Assembly: GCA_036499395.1 (NCBI GenBank)
Contig: DASYDW010000062.1
Coordinates: forward strand, 1-64,000
Origin: Pirellulales bacterium
Lineage (GTDB): Bacteria; Planctomycetota; Planctomycetia; Pirellulales; JACPPG01
Reading direction: 5' to 3'
DNA length: 64,000 bases
The notes under the pieces were generated by a model. The model saw only the letters and a program-made list of their open reading frames with translations. It had not been told where the DNA came from and did no database searches. The translations under genes and the position numbers were made by a program. Below are positions 9,016 through 17,792 of the stretch, piece after piece (position 1 is the stretch's first letter; each line of letters starts with the position of its first letter).

Positions 9016-9694
9016 CGAAGGTTTCCTTACCTGATCGGCAGCCGCTCGGGACGTAAGCGACCCAAGGCGCATCCTTACGAATCGCTAAATCGACGTTTTG
9101 ACCGGGTACAGTTCAAGCGAAATCGACGCGAGCCGGGGGCTAGCACTGCCAGCATCTGAACCAGCGCATGCACGAAGAATTGGCGAAAATGCAAAGTTTC
9201 TTCGAAACTACCACTTGCGGGCGGTAAGTCGGCTGCGTAGCGCTAACCTGGGTGGTTCGTGGATGATACGCATTGGCCGGTGCTGGGCGGGGCCACGATG
9301 GGGAGCCCAAAAGTCGGAATGCTAGCCGTCGGCACGACTTATGCTCCATCTCCGCACGACTGTCGCTTCCCCGCCTCTTGGAGGGGAAGCAAAGATTTCG
9401 AAGTCAAACGCGAACTTTTGATGGTCCACTGGACACTTTGTTACGTAGGACTATTAAATGATTGGGCTCGGCCGGCCGATAAAGGGCCGCGATTTTTGTG
9501 AAAGATCACGTTCGTCGGACGGTATTAGGAGGAGAAGTAAGCCGGGTCCAGTCACGCAGGAGTAAAGGCGGTTCGTTCACGCAGAGCCTATGACTGGCTC
9601 CGTAGAAAGAACCGTGTGATGTACAGGATATGCTTTGTCGGGCGCAGGAGCCGCAGGGAAAACCGACAGGGTGACAAGGAAGAGGAAGGGTACC
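9016..9694. other. Intergenic region upstream of the sigma factor
   Basis: About 680 bases between divergent genes. Short frames on both strands lack convincing translation signals. A small perfect hairpin (AGTTTC-TTC-GAAACT, 9195-9209) and a strong isolated AGGAGGAG (9527-9534) with no start codon at normal distance are the only structures I see. The length suggests a long 5' leader or complex control of the sigma factor gene. Confidence 0.4.
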
Positions 9695-11362
9695 ATGCAT
9701 AGCGATTATCTAAGCCCTGCCATCCGTGAATTACGCGATCAACAAGTACGCTTCGCCCCGCGTGAGCGTAAGCTCGCCCAGGTCGATCGGGCCGAGAAGC
9801 TGCTCGACGAGCTCGATCCCAAGCGGACGTACACCTACGAATATCTCTTCTACCGGCTGACCGATTTCAGGCCGGAAACCTCGCCGGACGTTCGTTTGTC
9901 GGGCCGGCATGCCAAGCACGATCTGCAACTGTTCATCGAGGACGTCTCGGACGCCGCCGATGTCGCGGCTGATGCCGTTCCGGAACCTGTCCTGACAGTC
10001 AGCGAACTGAGCAAGCGATTCAAGGTTTCGACCAAGACGATCTCGCGCTGGCGCCGTCAGGGACTGGTGAGCCGCCGCTTCCTGTTCCAGGGGCGCAAGC
10101 GGGTCGGGTTCTTGAAGAGCTCGGTGGATCGCTTCGTTGCTAGTAACGAGGACCGGGTTCGCCGCGGCAGCAATTTCAGCCAGCTAACCGCCGAAGAGCG
10201 CGAGGCGATCGTGCTCAAGGCCCGTCGCCTGGCCCAGGCCGGCGGCTGCCCTGCCGAGGTCACACGTCGTTTGGCTGAGCGGATGGGGCGAAGCGTCGAG
10301 ACGATCCGCTACACGCTCAAGCAATTCGACCAGGATCACCCGGAAGCGGCCGTCTTTCCGGAGTCGACCGGGCCGTTGGACGAAGCCACGAAAAAGAAGA
10401 TTTATCAGCAGTACCGCCGCGGGATTTCGGTCGAGGCGTTGGCCAAGAGCCACTGCCGCACGAAGACCAGCATCTACCGTGTGATTCACGAGATGCGGGC
10501 CCTGCGGATCATGGAACTGCCGCTGGATTACATCGACAATCCGCTGTTTGCCCGATCAAACGCCGAAAAGGTGGTGCTGGGTCAGCCCCCCGAGGCCTCG
10601 CCGCCGCCGAAGAAGCCGCGGCTGCCGAGTGGGCTGCCGACGTACCTGGCAAGCCTGTACGAAGTGCCGCTGTTGACGCGTGAGCAGGAAGTTCACTTGT
10701 TCCGCAAGTTGAACTACCTGAAATACCGCGCCAACAAGCTGCGGTCGACGCTCGATCCGCAGCGGGCGCGCAGCGTGGTGATGGACCAGATTGAGCGCAG
10801 CTACGAGGACGCCGTAACGACGAAGAATCAAATCGTCCGGGCGAACCTGCGGTTGGTCGTGTCGATTGCTAAGCGGCACGTGGGACCATCGGACAACTTC
10901 TTCGAATTGGTCAGCGACGGCAACATGTCGCTGATCCGAGCGGTAGAGAAGTTCGATTTTGCCCGCGGAAACAAGTTCAGCACGTACGCCAGTTGGGCGA
11001 TCATGAAGAACTTTGCCCGCACGATACCGGACGAGCTAAAGCATCGGGACCGGTACCGTACGAGCACGAGCGAGATGTTCTCGGCAACCGAGGATGGTCG
11101 TTCTGATCAGTACGCCCAGGAAAGTGCCCAGACGCTGCGTGAGCGGCAGATCGGCAAGATCCTGGAGCGGCTGGACGAGCGCGAGCAGAAGATCATCATC
11201 AGCCGGTTTGGCCTGTCTCGTGGGCACGAACCCTTGACCTTGAAAGAGGTTGGGGCCGAAATGGGCGTCACCAAGGAGCGCATTCGCCAGATCGAGGCGC
11301 GAGCCTTGGACAAGCTGCGACGTGCGGCCGAGGAAGAGCATATCGAGATCCCGGGGTTGTAA
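9695..11362 (+). CDS. Sigma-70 family factor with N-terminal HTH array
   Basis: The 555-residue product is an RNA polymerase sigma factor of unusual build. Residues about 99-150 form an excisionase/MerR-like helix-turn-helix (LTVSELSKRFKVSTKTISRW). Two further HTH-like segments follow at about 164-220 and 227-285. Sigma region 1.2 is at about 313-345 (LPTYLASLYEVPLLTREQE). Region 2 is at about 372-450 (IVRANLRLVVSIAKRHV, KFSTYASWAIMKN). Region 4 is at about 479-555 (RFGLSRG...LKEVGAEMGVTKERIRQIE). Only about 30 residues separate regions 2 and 4, so a normal region 3 appears absent. The ATG at 9695 has AGGAAG upstream. A hairpin terminator follows at 11465. Its promoter targets cannot be inferred. 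Confidence 0.9.
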   Translation: MHSDYLSPAIRELRDQQVRFAPRERKLAQVDRAEKLLDELDPKRTYTYEYLFYRLTDFRPETSPDVRLSGRHAKHDLQLFIEDVSDAADVAADAVPEPVLTVSELSKRFKVSTKTISRWRRQGLVSRRFLFQGRKRVGFLKSSVDRFVASNEDRVRRGSNFSQLTAEEREAIVLKARRLAQAGGCPAEVTRRLAERMGRSVETIRYTLKQFDQDHPEAAVFPESTGPLDEATKKKIYQQYRRGISVEALAKSHCRTKTSIYRVIHEMRALRIMELPLDYIDNPLFARSNAEKVVLGQPPEASPPPKKPRLPSGLPTYLASLYEVPLLTREQEVHLFRKLNYLKYRANKLRSTLDPQRARSVVMDQIERSYEDAVTTKNQIVRANLRLVVSIAKRHVGPSDNFFELVSDGNMSLIRAVEKFDFARGNKFSTYASWAIMKNFARTIPDELKHRDRYRTSTSEMFSATEDGRSDQYAQESAQTLRERQIGKILERLDEREQKIIISRFGLSRGHEPLTLKEVGAEMGVTKERIRQIEARALDKLRRAAEEEHIEIPGL

Positions 11363-11464
11363 AGCTCCGGTCTGGAAAGCGCCGGACTGTAAGCGGTCCA
11401 GAATTTGCCACCCGGGGGTTAGCCTTCCGCCGGGAACTTGCTACAATTCGAGAATCGAATTTTG

Positions 11465-11499
11465 CACGCCGCCAGGGAGATTCTCTGGTGGCGTGTTTT
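11465..11499 (+). terminator. Intrinsic terminator after the sigma factor gene
   Basis: A 14-base stem (CACGCCGCCAGGGA with TCTCTGGTGGCGTG, two G-T wobbles) and a GAT loop are followed directly by TTTT. It lies 102 bases past the sigma factor stop. Confidence 0.75.
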
Positions 11500-11771
11500 C
11501 GTGGCGCCGCAAGTCAGCGGATCTAGCTCGAAAGGAAGGTCGCCCCCGCAGCTCGGTTTCGGTCTTAATGTGCAGGCCGATTCGGTCTTAAAGCTCGGTT
11601 AATTGGCCGCCCACCCGGTGGTCAGGCGACGTTAGTTACTTCCTTGGCGGTTTTTTCCTGGTTCGTTAGGCTTCTTGGTTCGTTCAGCCTGGGGGCTCAT
11701 TGGGATTGTGATGCATTGAGATGTTTGCGCCGCGAAGAGTCGCGGTCGTTTCAAATTCAATGCCGAAGATA

Positions 11772-11799
11772 TTGCAGCGGCGGAGAAGATCATTATATT
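11772..11799 (+). promoter_or_regulatory. Candidate sigma-70 promoter of the tRNA-tuf operon
   Basis: A TTGCAG box (11772-11777), 16-base spacer and TATATT box (11794-11799) predict a start near 11806, about 22 bases before the first tRNA. No other promoter-like pair of this quality lies in the spacer. Confidence 0.5.
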
Positions 11800-11827
11800 T
11801 ACTGGTTTTCGTGGCGGGTTCTCACAG

Positions 11828-11900
11828 GCTAGCGTAGCTCAATTGGCAGAGCAGCTGATTTGTAATCAGCAGGTTGTGGGTTCAAGTCCCTCCGCTAGCT
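11828..11900 (+). tRNA. tRNA-Thr (TGT)
   Basis: A 73-base cloverleaf with the acceptor GCTAGCG paired to CGCTAGC, discriminator T, and no encoded CCA. The anticodon loop TTTGTAA gives TGT, reading ACA and ACG Thr codons. The T arm contains GTTCAAGTC. It is the first of four tRNAs leading into tuf, in the position of E. coli thrU. Confidence 0.95.
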
Positions 11901-11979
11901 TCGTCCAGAAGTGTGCGGCGGTGACCGGATAGTTGGCCCCTTTTTGTGAGAATCGTTGCGGGAGAAGTAGAGAGCCGAC

Positions 11980-12061
11980 GGGGGGTTTCCCGAGCGGTCA
12001 AAGGGGTCAGACTGTAAATCTGATGGCTATGCCTTCACAGGTTCGAATCCTGTACCCCCCA
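11980..12061 (+). tRNA. tRNA-Tyr (GTA)
   Basis: An 82-base class II tRNA with a long variable arm. The acceptor GGGGGGT pairs with ACCCCCC and the discriminator is A. The loop CTGTAAA gives anticodon GTA. It holds the position of E. coli tyrU. Confidence 0.95.
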
Positions 12062-12212
12062 TTACCCCAAGAACCGCGCTAGCGGCGGCGATACTAGGTC
12101 GGCAGTAATACGGAAGCGGCCAGTAATACGAGTCAAACGGCGAGAGAGAGTGGCGGCGAGGAGGAGTGGCGGCGAGAAAGAGTGTGTGAGTGGGAGGGCG
12201 GATCTGCGAAGT
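12062..12212 (+). repeat. tRNA spacer with short direct repeats
   Basis: The Tyr-Gly spacer contains two copies of AGTGGCGGCGAG 19 bases apart and two CAGTAATACG units. Similar CGGCAGTGATTGC units occur twice in the next spacer (12295-12330). The repeats could mark tRNA processing or past duplications. No function is established. Confidence 0.35.
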
Positions 12213-12283
12213 GCGGGTGTAGCTCAATGGTAGAGCAATAGCCTTCCAAGCTGAAGACGAGGGTTCGATTCCCTTCACCCGCT
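12213..12283 (+). tRNA. tRNA-Gly (TCC)
   Basis: A 71-base cloverleaf with acceptor GCGGGTG paired to CACCCGC and discriminator T. The loop CTTCCAA gives anticodon TCC, reading GGA and GGG. The anticodon stem has a mismatch at its outer pair. It holds the position of E. coli glyT. Confidence 0.95.
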
Positions 12284-12509
12284 TTGCCGACGGCAGTGAT
12301 TGCCAACAGCCGGCGGCAGTGATTGCTGGGTAATCAGGGTGAGTGTTGGATTCGTGAAGCGTGTTCGGAGTGTGATCGTAGGAAAGGTAATCGACTGATG
12401 TACGGGCCAGGCGGATCGGCGTAAGGCGATTTGACTGCCCCGCCATGCCCACGGCCCGTTGTCGCAAGACGCCGCAGAGTACCAGTGCCGTCTTCATCGG
12501 CCGACGCAG

Positions 12510-12582
<73 letters not shown>

Positions 12583-12644
12583 TCTTTTGACGGAATTGCA
12601 TTAGCAATAAGTAGGACAGCCCAAACAAGGGAGAATGGATAGCA

Positions 12645-13844
12645 ATGGCTAAAGCGAACTTTGAGCGCAAGAAGCCGCACGTCAACGTCGGCACGATCGG
12701 CCACATTGACCACGGCAAGACGACCTTGACTGGTGCCCTGATCGCTGTTCAGGCGGCCAAGGGTTTGGCGAGCTTCAAGTCTTATGCGGATATCGCCAAG
12801 GGCGGTACGGTCCGCGACGAGACGAAGACCGTCACCATTGCCGTCAGTCACGTCGAATACGAGTCCGAGAAGCGCCACTATGCCCACATCGACTGTCCCG
12901 GGCACGCGGACTTCATCAAGAACATGATCACCGGCGCCGCTCAGATGGACGGTGCGATCCTGGTCGTGTCGGCTGCCGACGGCCCGATGCCGCAGACCCG
13001 CGAGCACATCCTGTTGGCTCGCCAGGTCGGTGTGCCGGCGTTGGTCGTGTTCTTGAATAAGTGCGATCTGGTCGACGATCCCGAGTTGCTTGAGCTGGTC
13101 GAGATGGAATTGCGTGAGTTGTTGACTCACTACGGCTTCCCCGGCGACGACATCCCGATCATCCGTGGCGCCGCTCGTCCGGCCTACGATAATCCGAAGG
13201 ATCCGGCCGCGAACAAGTGCATCGGCGAGTTGCTCGAGGCGGTGGACGCCTACATTCCGGAGCCGATCCGCGAAGTCGACAAGCCGTTCCTGATGGCGGT
13301 CGAAGACGTGTTCTCGATCGAAGGTCGCGGTACCGTGGCCACCGGTCGTATCGAGCGCGGCGTCGTCAACGTCGGTGACGAAATCGAAGTCGTCGGTTTG
13401 ACGAAGGAAGGTCGCAAGGTCATCGTCACGGGCGTGGAAATGTTCAACAAGACCCTGGATAAGGGTCAAGCTGGTGACAACGTCGGCTGCCTATTGCGTG
13501 GTATCAAGCGCGACGACATCGAGCGTGGCCAGGTGTTGGCCAAGCCCGGTTCGATCACGCCGCATACCAAGTTCGAGGCCGAGGTGTACGTCTTGTCGAA
13601 GGAAGAAGGGGGCCGTCACACGCCGTTCTTCAGCGGCTATCGTCCGCAGTTTTACTTCCGCACGACCGACGTCACGGGCAGCTCGAACCTGATGGGCGAT
13701 GCCGAAATGTGCATGCCCGGCGATAATGCTCGTCTGGCGATCGAGCTGATCAGCCCGATCGCGATGGACGACGGTGTCCGTTTCGCTATTCGCGAGGGTG
13801 GCAAGACGGTCGGTTCGGGCGTCGTTACGAAGATTCTCGAGTAA
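12645..13844 (+). CDS. tuf: Elongation factor Tu
   Basis: EF-Tu delivers aminoacyl-tRNA to the ribosomal A site as a GTP complex. The 399-residue product is full length. The G domain carries GHIDHGKTT (P-loop), [12 protein letters not shown] (G3) and NKCD (G4), followed by two beta-barrel domains ([18 protein letters not shown] and the C-terminal [13 protein letters not shown]). An AAGGGAGAA sequence lies upstream of the ATG. It is co-transcribed with the upstream tRNAs, probably released by tRNA processing. No second tuf occurs in the str segment downstream. Confidence 0.98.
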   Translation: MAKANFERKKPHVNVGTIGHIDHGKTTLTGALIAVQAAKGLASFKSYADIAKGGTVRDETKTVTIAVSHVEYESEKRHYAHIDCPGHADFIKNMITGAAQMDGAILVVSAADGPMPQTREHILLARQVGVPALVVFLNKCDLVDDPELLELVEMELRELLTHYGFPGDDIPIIRGAARPAYDNPKDPAANKCIGELLEAVDAYIPEPIREVDKPFLMAVEDVFSIEGRGTVATGRIERGVVNVGDEIEVVGLTKEGRKVIVTGVEMFNKTLDKGQAGDNVGCLLRGIKRDDIERGQVLAKPGSITPHTKFEAEVYVLSKEEGGRHTPFFSGYRPQFYFRTTDVTGSSNLMGDAEMCMPGDNARLAIELISPIAMDDGVRFAIREGGKTVGSGVVTKILE

Positions 13845-13860
13845 TTGAGGTAATCGAGCG

Positions 13861-13894
13861 GTTATCGCGGTGGCACGATCGCCGCCGCGATGAC
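13861..13894 (+). promoter_or_regulatory. Strong hairpin between tuf and tRNA-Trp
   Basis: A 14-base stem (GTTATCGCGGTGGC with GCCGCCGCGATGAC, two wobbles) and a 6-base loop lie 16 bases past the tuf stop. No U-tract follows, so it is more likely an RNA-processing site or 3' stabiliser than a terminator. Confidence 0.5.
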
Positions 13895-13917
13895 CAGCTT
13901 GGCAATAAGGTGATCAT

Positions 13918-13990
13918 AGGGGCGTAGCTCAACTGGCAGAGCGCTGGTCTCCAAAACCAGAGGTTGCGAGTTCGATTCCCGCCGCCCCTG
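13918..13990 (+). tRNA. tRNA-Trp (CCA)
   Basis: A 73-base cloverleaf with acceptor AGGGGCG paired to CGCCCCT and discriminator G. The anticodon stem CTGGT/ACCAG is perfect and the loop CTCCAAA gives CCA. A tRNA-Trp gene just before secE and nusG is a common bacterial arrangement. Confidence 0.96.
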
Positions 13991-14239
13991 CCATGATTGT
14001 TGCGACGGATGGCTGGTCTGAACTGCTCGCCCCGCAAAGCGGGGTCGAACCAGGTTTCGTCGCTGCCGAGAGTGAGTGCGTGGGGAGTGTAGCTGGTGTT
14101 GCGTCGGTCGTTGTGTTGCGTTTGGCAGAGCTGAACAAGGTCCGGGCGGCAAGTCGATTGGTCGGCTTGTGGTGGCCCGATCCATCACTGGAGCACGAAG
14201 CTCACCTCCGGGGAGTCGTCGCGCTAGGATAGCCGTTCC

Positions 14240-14740
14240 ATGATGAAAGAGGGAAATACCGCTGTCAGCGCCCTGTGGCGCGACCTGTTCAGCCTGGGCT
14301 TCTATAAACGAAGTCAGGGCCGGATTGCTCGGCAGGTCACGTTTATCATCCTGGCGGTGATCGTGGTTCTGGCGGGCTGGTCCCTGCTGGATTACATGAG
14401 CGACAAAGTGCTGCCGCTGACGAATGTGCTGCTCGCCGATGACGGCGACGGCGGACGAGCGACGTACGACGCGGTCAACGGATACGCTCGTTATCTGGTG
14501 CCGATTGCGTTCGTGGCCAGCGGGGTGTGGCTGGCCTTCCGGGCCGTTAACATGGCGTGGATCGCTGACTTTTTGATTGCCGTCGAAGCCGAGATGAACA
14601 AAGTCTCTTGGCCTTCGCGAGCTGAGATGTTTCGCGCCACGCTGGTCGTGATTTTCACGATCTTCGGACTGGCGATCATCCTGTTCGGATATGACTTGCT
14701 GTGGCGCGGACTGCTGAAATTGCTGGGCGTATTGGGTTAA
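14240..14740 (+). CDS. secE: Preprotein translocase subunit SecE
   Basis: SecE clamps SecY in the inner-membrane SecYEG channel. The 166-residue product has three predicted membrane segments (about 30-52, 83-105 and 133-158). The conserved SecE core lies in the last third: an amphipathic helix with EMNKVSWPSRAEM, then the final membrane helix. Most bacterial SecE proteins have one membrane segment, while enterobacterial SecE has three, so the long form arose or persisted here too. It lies between tRNA-Trp and nusG, the classic position. Confidence 0.93.
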   Translation: MMKEGNTAVSALWRDLFSLGFYKRSQGRIARQVTFIILAVIVVLAGWSLLDYMSDKVLPLTNVLLADDGDGGRATYDAVNGYARYLVPIAFVASGVWLAFRAVNMAWIADFLIAVEAEMNKVSWPSRAEMFRATLVVIFTIFGLAIILFGYDLLWRGLLKLLGVLG

Positions 14741-14809
14741 GGGTGTGGTAAGGGTGTTCCTCGGAATCTCGGGGGCCCGAAAAGCGTGGCGCGGAAAAGC
14801 TAGGTCGCG

Positions 14810-15580
14810 ATGGACGAAATGAACCAACCGCTGGATGAGCCGATGGCTGCTGGTGGCGATTCTCCGCTGGAAGTTGGCGCGGGGGAACTGCACGCGACGC
14901 CTGAGGCAGAAGCGAGTTCCACGCACGTCGATGTCCACGCTGTAACGGAGGCCGAAGAGTCGGCCGCCGCTGCCAGGGCTCTTCGCCAAAACGACGGCGG
15001 TGACGGCACGGCGGCTCCGATCGAAGAGGCGGCGCCCGAGCCGACCGGCGAACGTCATTGGTACATCTTGAAGGTGCAGAGCAACCGCGAAGATTCGATT
15101 CGCGACGCGCTGGAGCGCCGGATCAAGATCGCGGGGCTGCAGGGATTTTTCGGCGAGATCATCGTTCCGACGGAAACCGTTTCGGAGTTCAAGGCGGGTA
15201 AGAAACGGGTGGTGAAGCGCAAGCTCTATCCCGGCTACATCGTCGTGAACATGGAAATCAACGAGGAGTCGTGGTTCCTGGTGCGCGAGACGCCAGGCAT
15301 CGGCGATTTCACCGGGTCAGGCGGAAAGCCCAGCCCGATGTTGCCCAGCGAAGTGAGCCGCATCGTCTCGAAGGCGGAAGAGAAGACCGACGAGGCCCCG
15401 AAGCTGAAGATCAGCTGTAAGCCGGGGGACCGCGTGAAGATCACAGAAGGGACGTTCGAGAATTTCGAAGGGGACGTCGACAGCATCGACGAACAGAACG
15501 GTCGCGTGACCGTGATGATCAATATTTTCGGCCGCTCGACCCCCGTCGAATTGGAATACTGGCAGATCGAGGCGCTGTAG
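14810..15580 (+). CDS. nusG: Transcription factor NusG with N-terminal extension
   Basis: NusG binds RNA polymerase and couples it to Rho or the ribosome. The NGN domain starts near residue 82 (RHWYILKVQSNREDSIRDAL) and contains VKRKLYPGYIVVNM. The KOW domain is near 200-235 (KPGDRVKITEGTFENFEGDV). The first 80 residues are an acidic, Ala-rich, low-complexity extension absent from typical 180-residue NusG. An internal start just before the NGN domain cannot be fully excluded, but the upstream frame is uninterrupted and no better start is evident. Confidence 0.95.
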   Translation: MDEMNQPLDEPMAAGGDSPLEVGAGELHATPEAEASSTHVDVHAVTEAEESAAAARALRQNDGGDGTAAPIEEAAPEPTGERHWYILKVQSNREDSIRDALERRIKIAGLQGFFGEIIVPTETVSEFKAGKKRVVKRKLYPGYIVVNMEINEESWFLVRETPGIGDFTGSGGKPSPMLPSEVSRIVSKAEEKTDEAPKLKISCKPGDRVKITEGTFENFEGDVDSIDEQNGRVTVMINIFGRSTPVELEYWQIEAL

Positions 15581-15592
15581 CAAGAGCTGCTG

Positions 15593-15637
15593 GGCCGGCT
15601 GTTATTTGGGCCGGCAGTCATACAGGCCGGCTGTTTT
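15593..15637 (+). promoter_or_regulatory. Candidate attenuator before rplK
   Basis: Three copies of the palindrome GCCGGC lie at 15594, 15610 and 15626. Copies 2 and 3 can pair to form a hairpin followed by TGTTTT, while copies 1 and 2 can form an alternative hairpin. The layout looks like competing structures in the rplK leader. It is inferred only from the sequence. Confidence 0.35.
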
Positions 15638-15673
15638 GAATCAACGACAACACTTTTAGAGTGAAGACGGGTC

Positions 15674-16099
15674 ATGGCGAAGCAGATGGTCGCACAGGTG
15701 AAGTTTCAGGTCCCCGGTGGCCAGGCAACCCCGGCGCCGCCGGTTGGTACGTCGCTGGGGCGCTTCGGCGTCAACCTGGGACAATTCGTCATGCAGTTCA
15801 ACGAGAAGACGCGCGACGCCGGCGGCATGCCGATTCCGGTGGTCGTCACGGTCTACAACGACCGCAGCTTCGAGTTCTATACGAAGAGTCCGCCGGCCGC
15901 GGCACTGTTGAAGCAAGCTGCCGCGATCGCCAAGGGGTCGGGCGTGCCGAACAAGGAGAAGGTCGGCAAGGTGACTTCGGCCCAGATCGCGGACATCGTG
16001 AAATTGAAGATGGCCGACCTCAATGCCCGCGATGTCGAGCATGCTAAGCGGATGGTCGAAGGGACCGCACGCAGCATGGGAATTACGGTCGAAGGGTAA
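15674..16099 (+). CDS. rplK: 50S ribosomal protein L11
   Basis: L11 binds the GTPase-associated centre of 23S rRNA with L10 and L12. The 141-residue length is normal. The N-terminal domain shows the Pro-rich PAPPVGTSLGRFGVNLGQF segment, and the C-terminal rRNA-binding domain contains GKVTSAQIADIVKLKMADLN. It is the first ribosomal gene after nusG, with rplA 125 bases downstream. Confidence 0.97.
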   Translation: MAKQMVAQVKFQVPGGQATPAPPVGTSLGRFGVNLGQFVMQFNEKTRDAGGMPIPVVVTVYNDRSFEFYTKSPPAAALLKQAAAIAKGSGVPNKEKVGKVTSAQIADIVKLKMADLNARDVEHAKRMVEGTARSMGITVEG

Positions 16100-16224
16100 C
16101 GGTCGAAGATTAAAGACGTTACCTGCGGCAGCGTTACTGAAGACAACGCCGCCGGTAGTAGCGTCGAAACGAACAGCGTCAAAACGAACCACACGCACGT
16201 AGCACGAAACCGCGAAGTACAACG

Positions 16225-16905
16225 ATGCCAAAGACCACCAAACGAATGACTGCCGCGATTGCCAAGGCGCCTGGCGAGACGCCGGTTACCGTCGGCGAAG
16301 CTGTCACGATTTTGAAGCAGTTCAACACGACGAAGTTCGATCAATCGGTCGAAATCGCGATGCGTCTGGGGATCGATGCCAAGCAGGCCGATCAACTGGT
16401 GCGCGGTTCGATCGTGTTGCCGCACGGTATCGGCAAGTCGTTGCGGGTCGTGGTCTTCGCCAAGGGGGACCTGGCCGAGCAAGCTAAATCGGCGGGGGCT
16501 GCCGAGGTGGGAGCCGACGAGTTGGCCAAGAAGATCAAGGACGGTTGGACCGAGTTCGACGTGTGCATCGCCGCCCCGGACATGATGGGGTTGGTCGGTC
16601 CACTGGGACGCGTGCTGGGGCCGCGCGGTTTGATGCCCTCGCCCCGTGCTGGAACGGTGACGCAAGAAATCGCCAAGACGGTCAAGGAATACAAAGCCGG
16701 TAAGGTGGAATTCCGCAACGATGCAACGGGCATCGTTCACGCGGTGGTCGGCAAGCTGAGCTTCGAAGCCAAGCAGTTGGCCGAGAACATTCAAGCGTTC
16801 ATCGACTACATCCACGGCCTCAAGCCCGCCGGCGTGAAGGGGCATTACGTAAAGAGCATCGCGGTCAGCGGGACGATGAGCCCGGGTGTCCGCATCGCGG
16901 CCTGA
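16225..16905 (+). CDS. rplA: 50S ribosomal protein L1
   Basis: L1 forms the L1 stalk that guides exiting tRNA and in many bacteria represses its own operon. The 226-residue product is normal in length and carries [20 protein letters not shown] near residue 69 and the [16 protein letters not shown] signature near residue 130. The N terminus [12 protein letters not shown] is slightly shorter than in many species. No L1-type translational operator was identified with confidence. Confidence 0.97.
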   Translation: MPKTTKRMTAAIAKAPGETPVTVGEAVTILKQFNTTKFDQSVEIAMRLGIDAKQADQLVRGSIVLPHGIGKSLRVVVFAKGDLAEQAKSAGAAEVGADELAKKIKDGWTEFDVCIAAPDMMGLVGPLGRVLGPRGLMPSPRAGTVTQEIAKTVKEYKAGKVEFRNDATGIVHAVVGKLSFEAKQLAENIQAFIDYIHGLKPAGVKGHYVKSIAVSGTMSPGVRIAA

Positions 16906-17016
16906 TAACTATCACGACAGAAAACTACTAAGACGCGCACTGCCGGCCAGCGGTTAATTTCCTAACTCCGGGCTGGTGAAGTTGCGAACGCCGATACGAG
17001 CGAACACGAGCGAAAC

Positions 17017-17622
17017 ATGAGCAAATTCGTCAAAAATCTGTTGATGGATGATCTGAAACAGCGCTGGAACGGGGTTGATGCCCTGCTGCTGGTGTCGTTG
17101 ACCGGACTCACGGCCAACACCAATAGCGCGTTGCGAAAGCAGCTCCGCGACAAGAACATCCAGATGGTCATGGTCAAGAACAGCTTGGCCCGCCGGGCGG
17201 CTGAAGGGACCTCGCTGGCGGCGGGTTTCCAGAGCCTGGAAGGTTCGTTGGCCGCGGTCTGGGGAGGCGAGGACATCGTCTCGCTGGCCAAGGACATCAT
17301 TCGATTTTCGGACGACAAGCTATTTGCGCCGCTGACGCCTCAAGGGGGCGTCATGGATGGCGAGGCGCTGACGGCCGACCAAGTGCGACAGGTCAGCAAG
17401 TGGCCCAGCCGCCAAGAGCAGTTGAGCATCTTGGTGGGTCAGATCTTGTCACCGGGTGCGAATCTGGTCAGTCAGTTGACCAGCGTCGGCGGTGCCCTGG
17501 CGAGCCAGATCAAGCAAAAGGGAGAAGGAGAAGAAGGAGCAGACGAAGCGCCCGCTGGCGACGCTCCGGCAGGTGAAGCGCCGGCAGGTGAAGCGCCGGC
17601 AACGGAAGCGTCCGCCGGGTAG
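17017..17622 (+). CDS. rplJ: 50S ribosomal protein L10 with Ala/Pro/Glu tail
   Basis: L10 anchors the L12 dimers to the ribosomal stalk. The N-terminal domain is standard (NLLMDDLKQRWNGVDALLLV, then KNIQMVMVKNSLARRAAEG). The final 30 residues repeat an APAGEAPAGEAPATEA unit, encoded by 15-base tandem repeats at about 17566-17604, and give 201 residues against the usual 165-180. The tail follows the helix that binds L12 and looks disordered. The 111-base leader before it could hold the L10-L12 control site. Confidence 0.96.
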   Translation: MSKFVKNLLMDDLKQRWNGVDALLLVSLTGLTANTNSALRKQLRDKNIQMVMVKNSLARRAAEGTSLAAGFQSLEGSLAAVWGGEDIVSLAKDIIRFSDDKLFAPLTPQGGVMDGEALTADQVRQVSKWPSRQEQLSILVGQILSPGANLVSQLTSVGGALASQIKQKGEGEEGADEAPAGDAPAGEAPAGEAPATEASAG

Positions 17623-17792
17623 TGATCGTCGATGAAGCCTTCTTTTTCGAACGCCTTTTTTAGAACGTAAAACGTAAGTCGTAACGCGAATTCGGAACAA
17701 ATCACCAAACCATAGCCCGTTAACAGTTGCCTTGCCGGAATCTCCGACGTCGGCCCACCGGTAATGCCACAGCGTGAAAGGATCGAACGACC

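Larger units (their letters stand above)
11363..11827. other. Intergenic region before the tRNA-tuf operon
   Basis: About 465 bases with no credible gene. It contains the hairpin terminator at 11465-11499 and a good promoter at 11772-11799. An extended -10 motif (TGCTACAAT, 11443-11451) sits just upstream of the hairpin and might start a very short transcript. The stretch 11500-11760 shows nothing I can assign. Confidence 0.45.

Noticed and set aside
13862..15058. 398-codon minus-strand frame over tRNA-Trp, secE and nusG
   Set aside because: Overlaps well-supported genes and a tRNA on the other strand and shows no recognisable domain.
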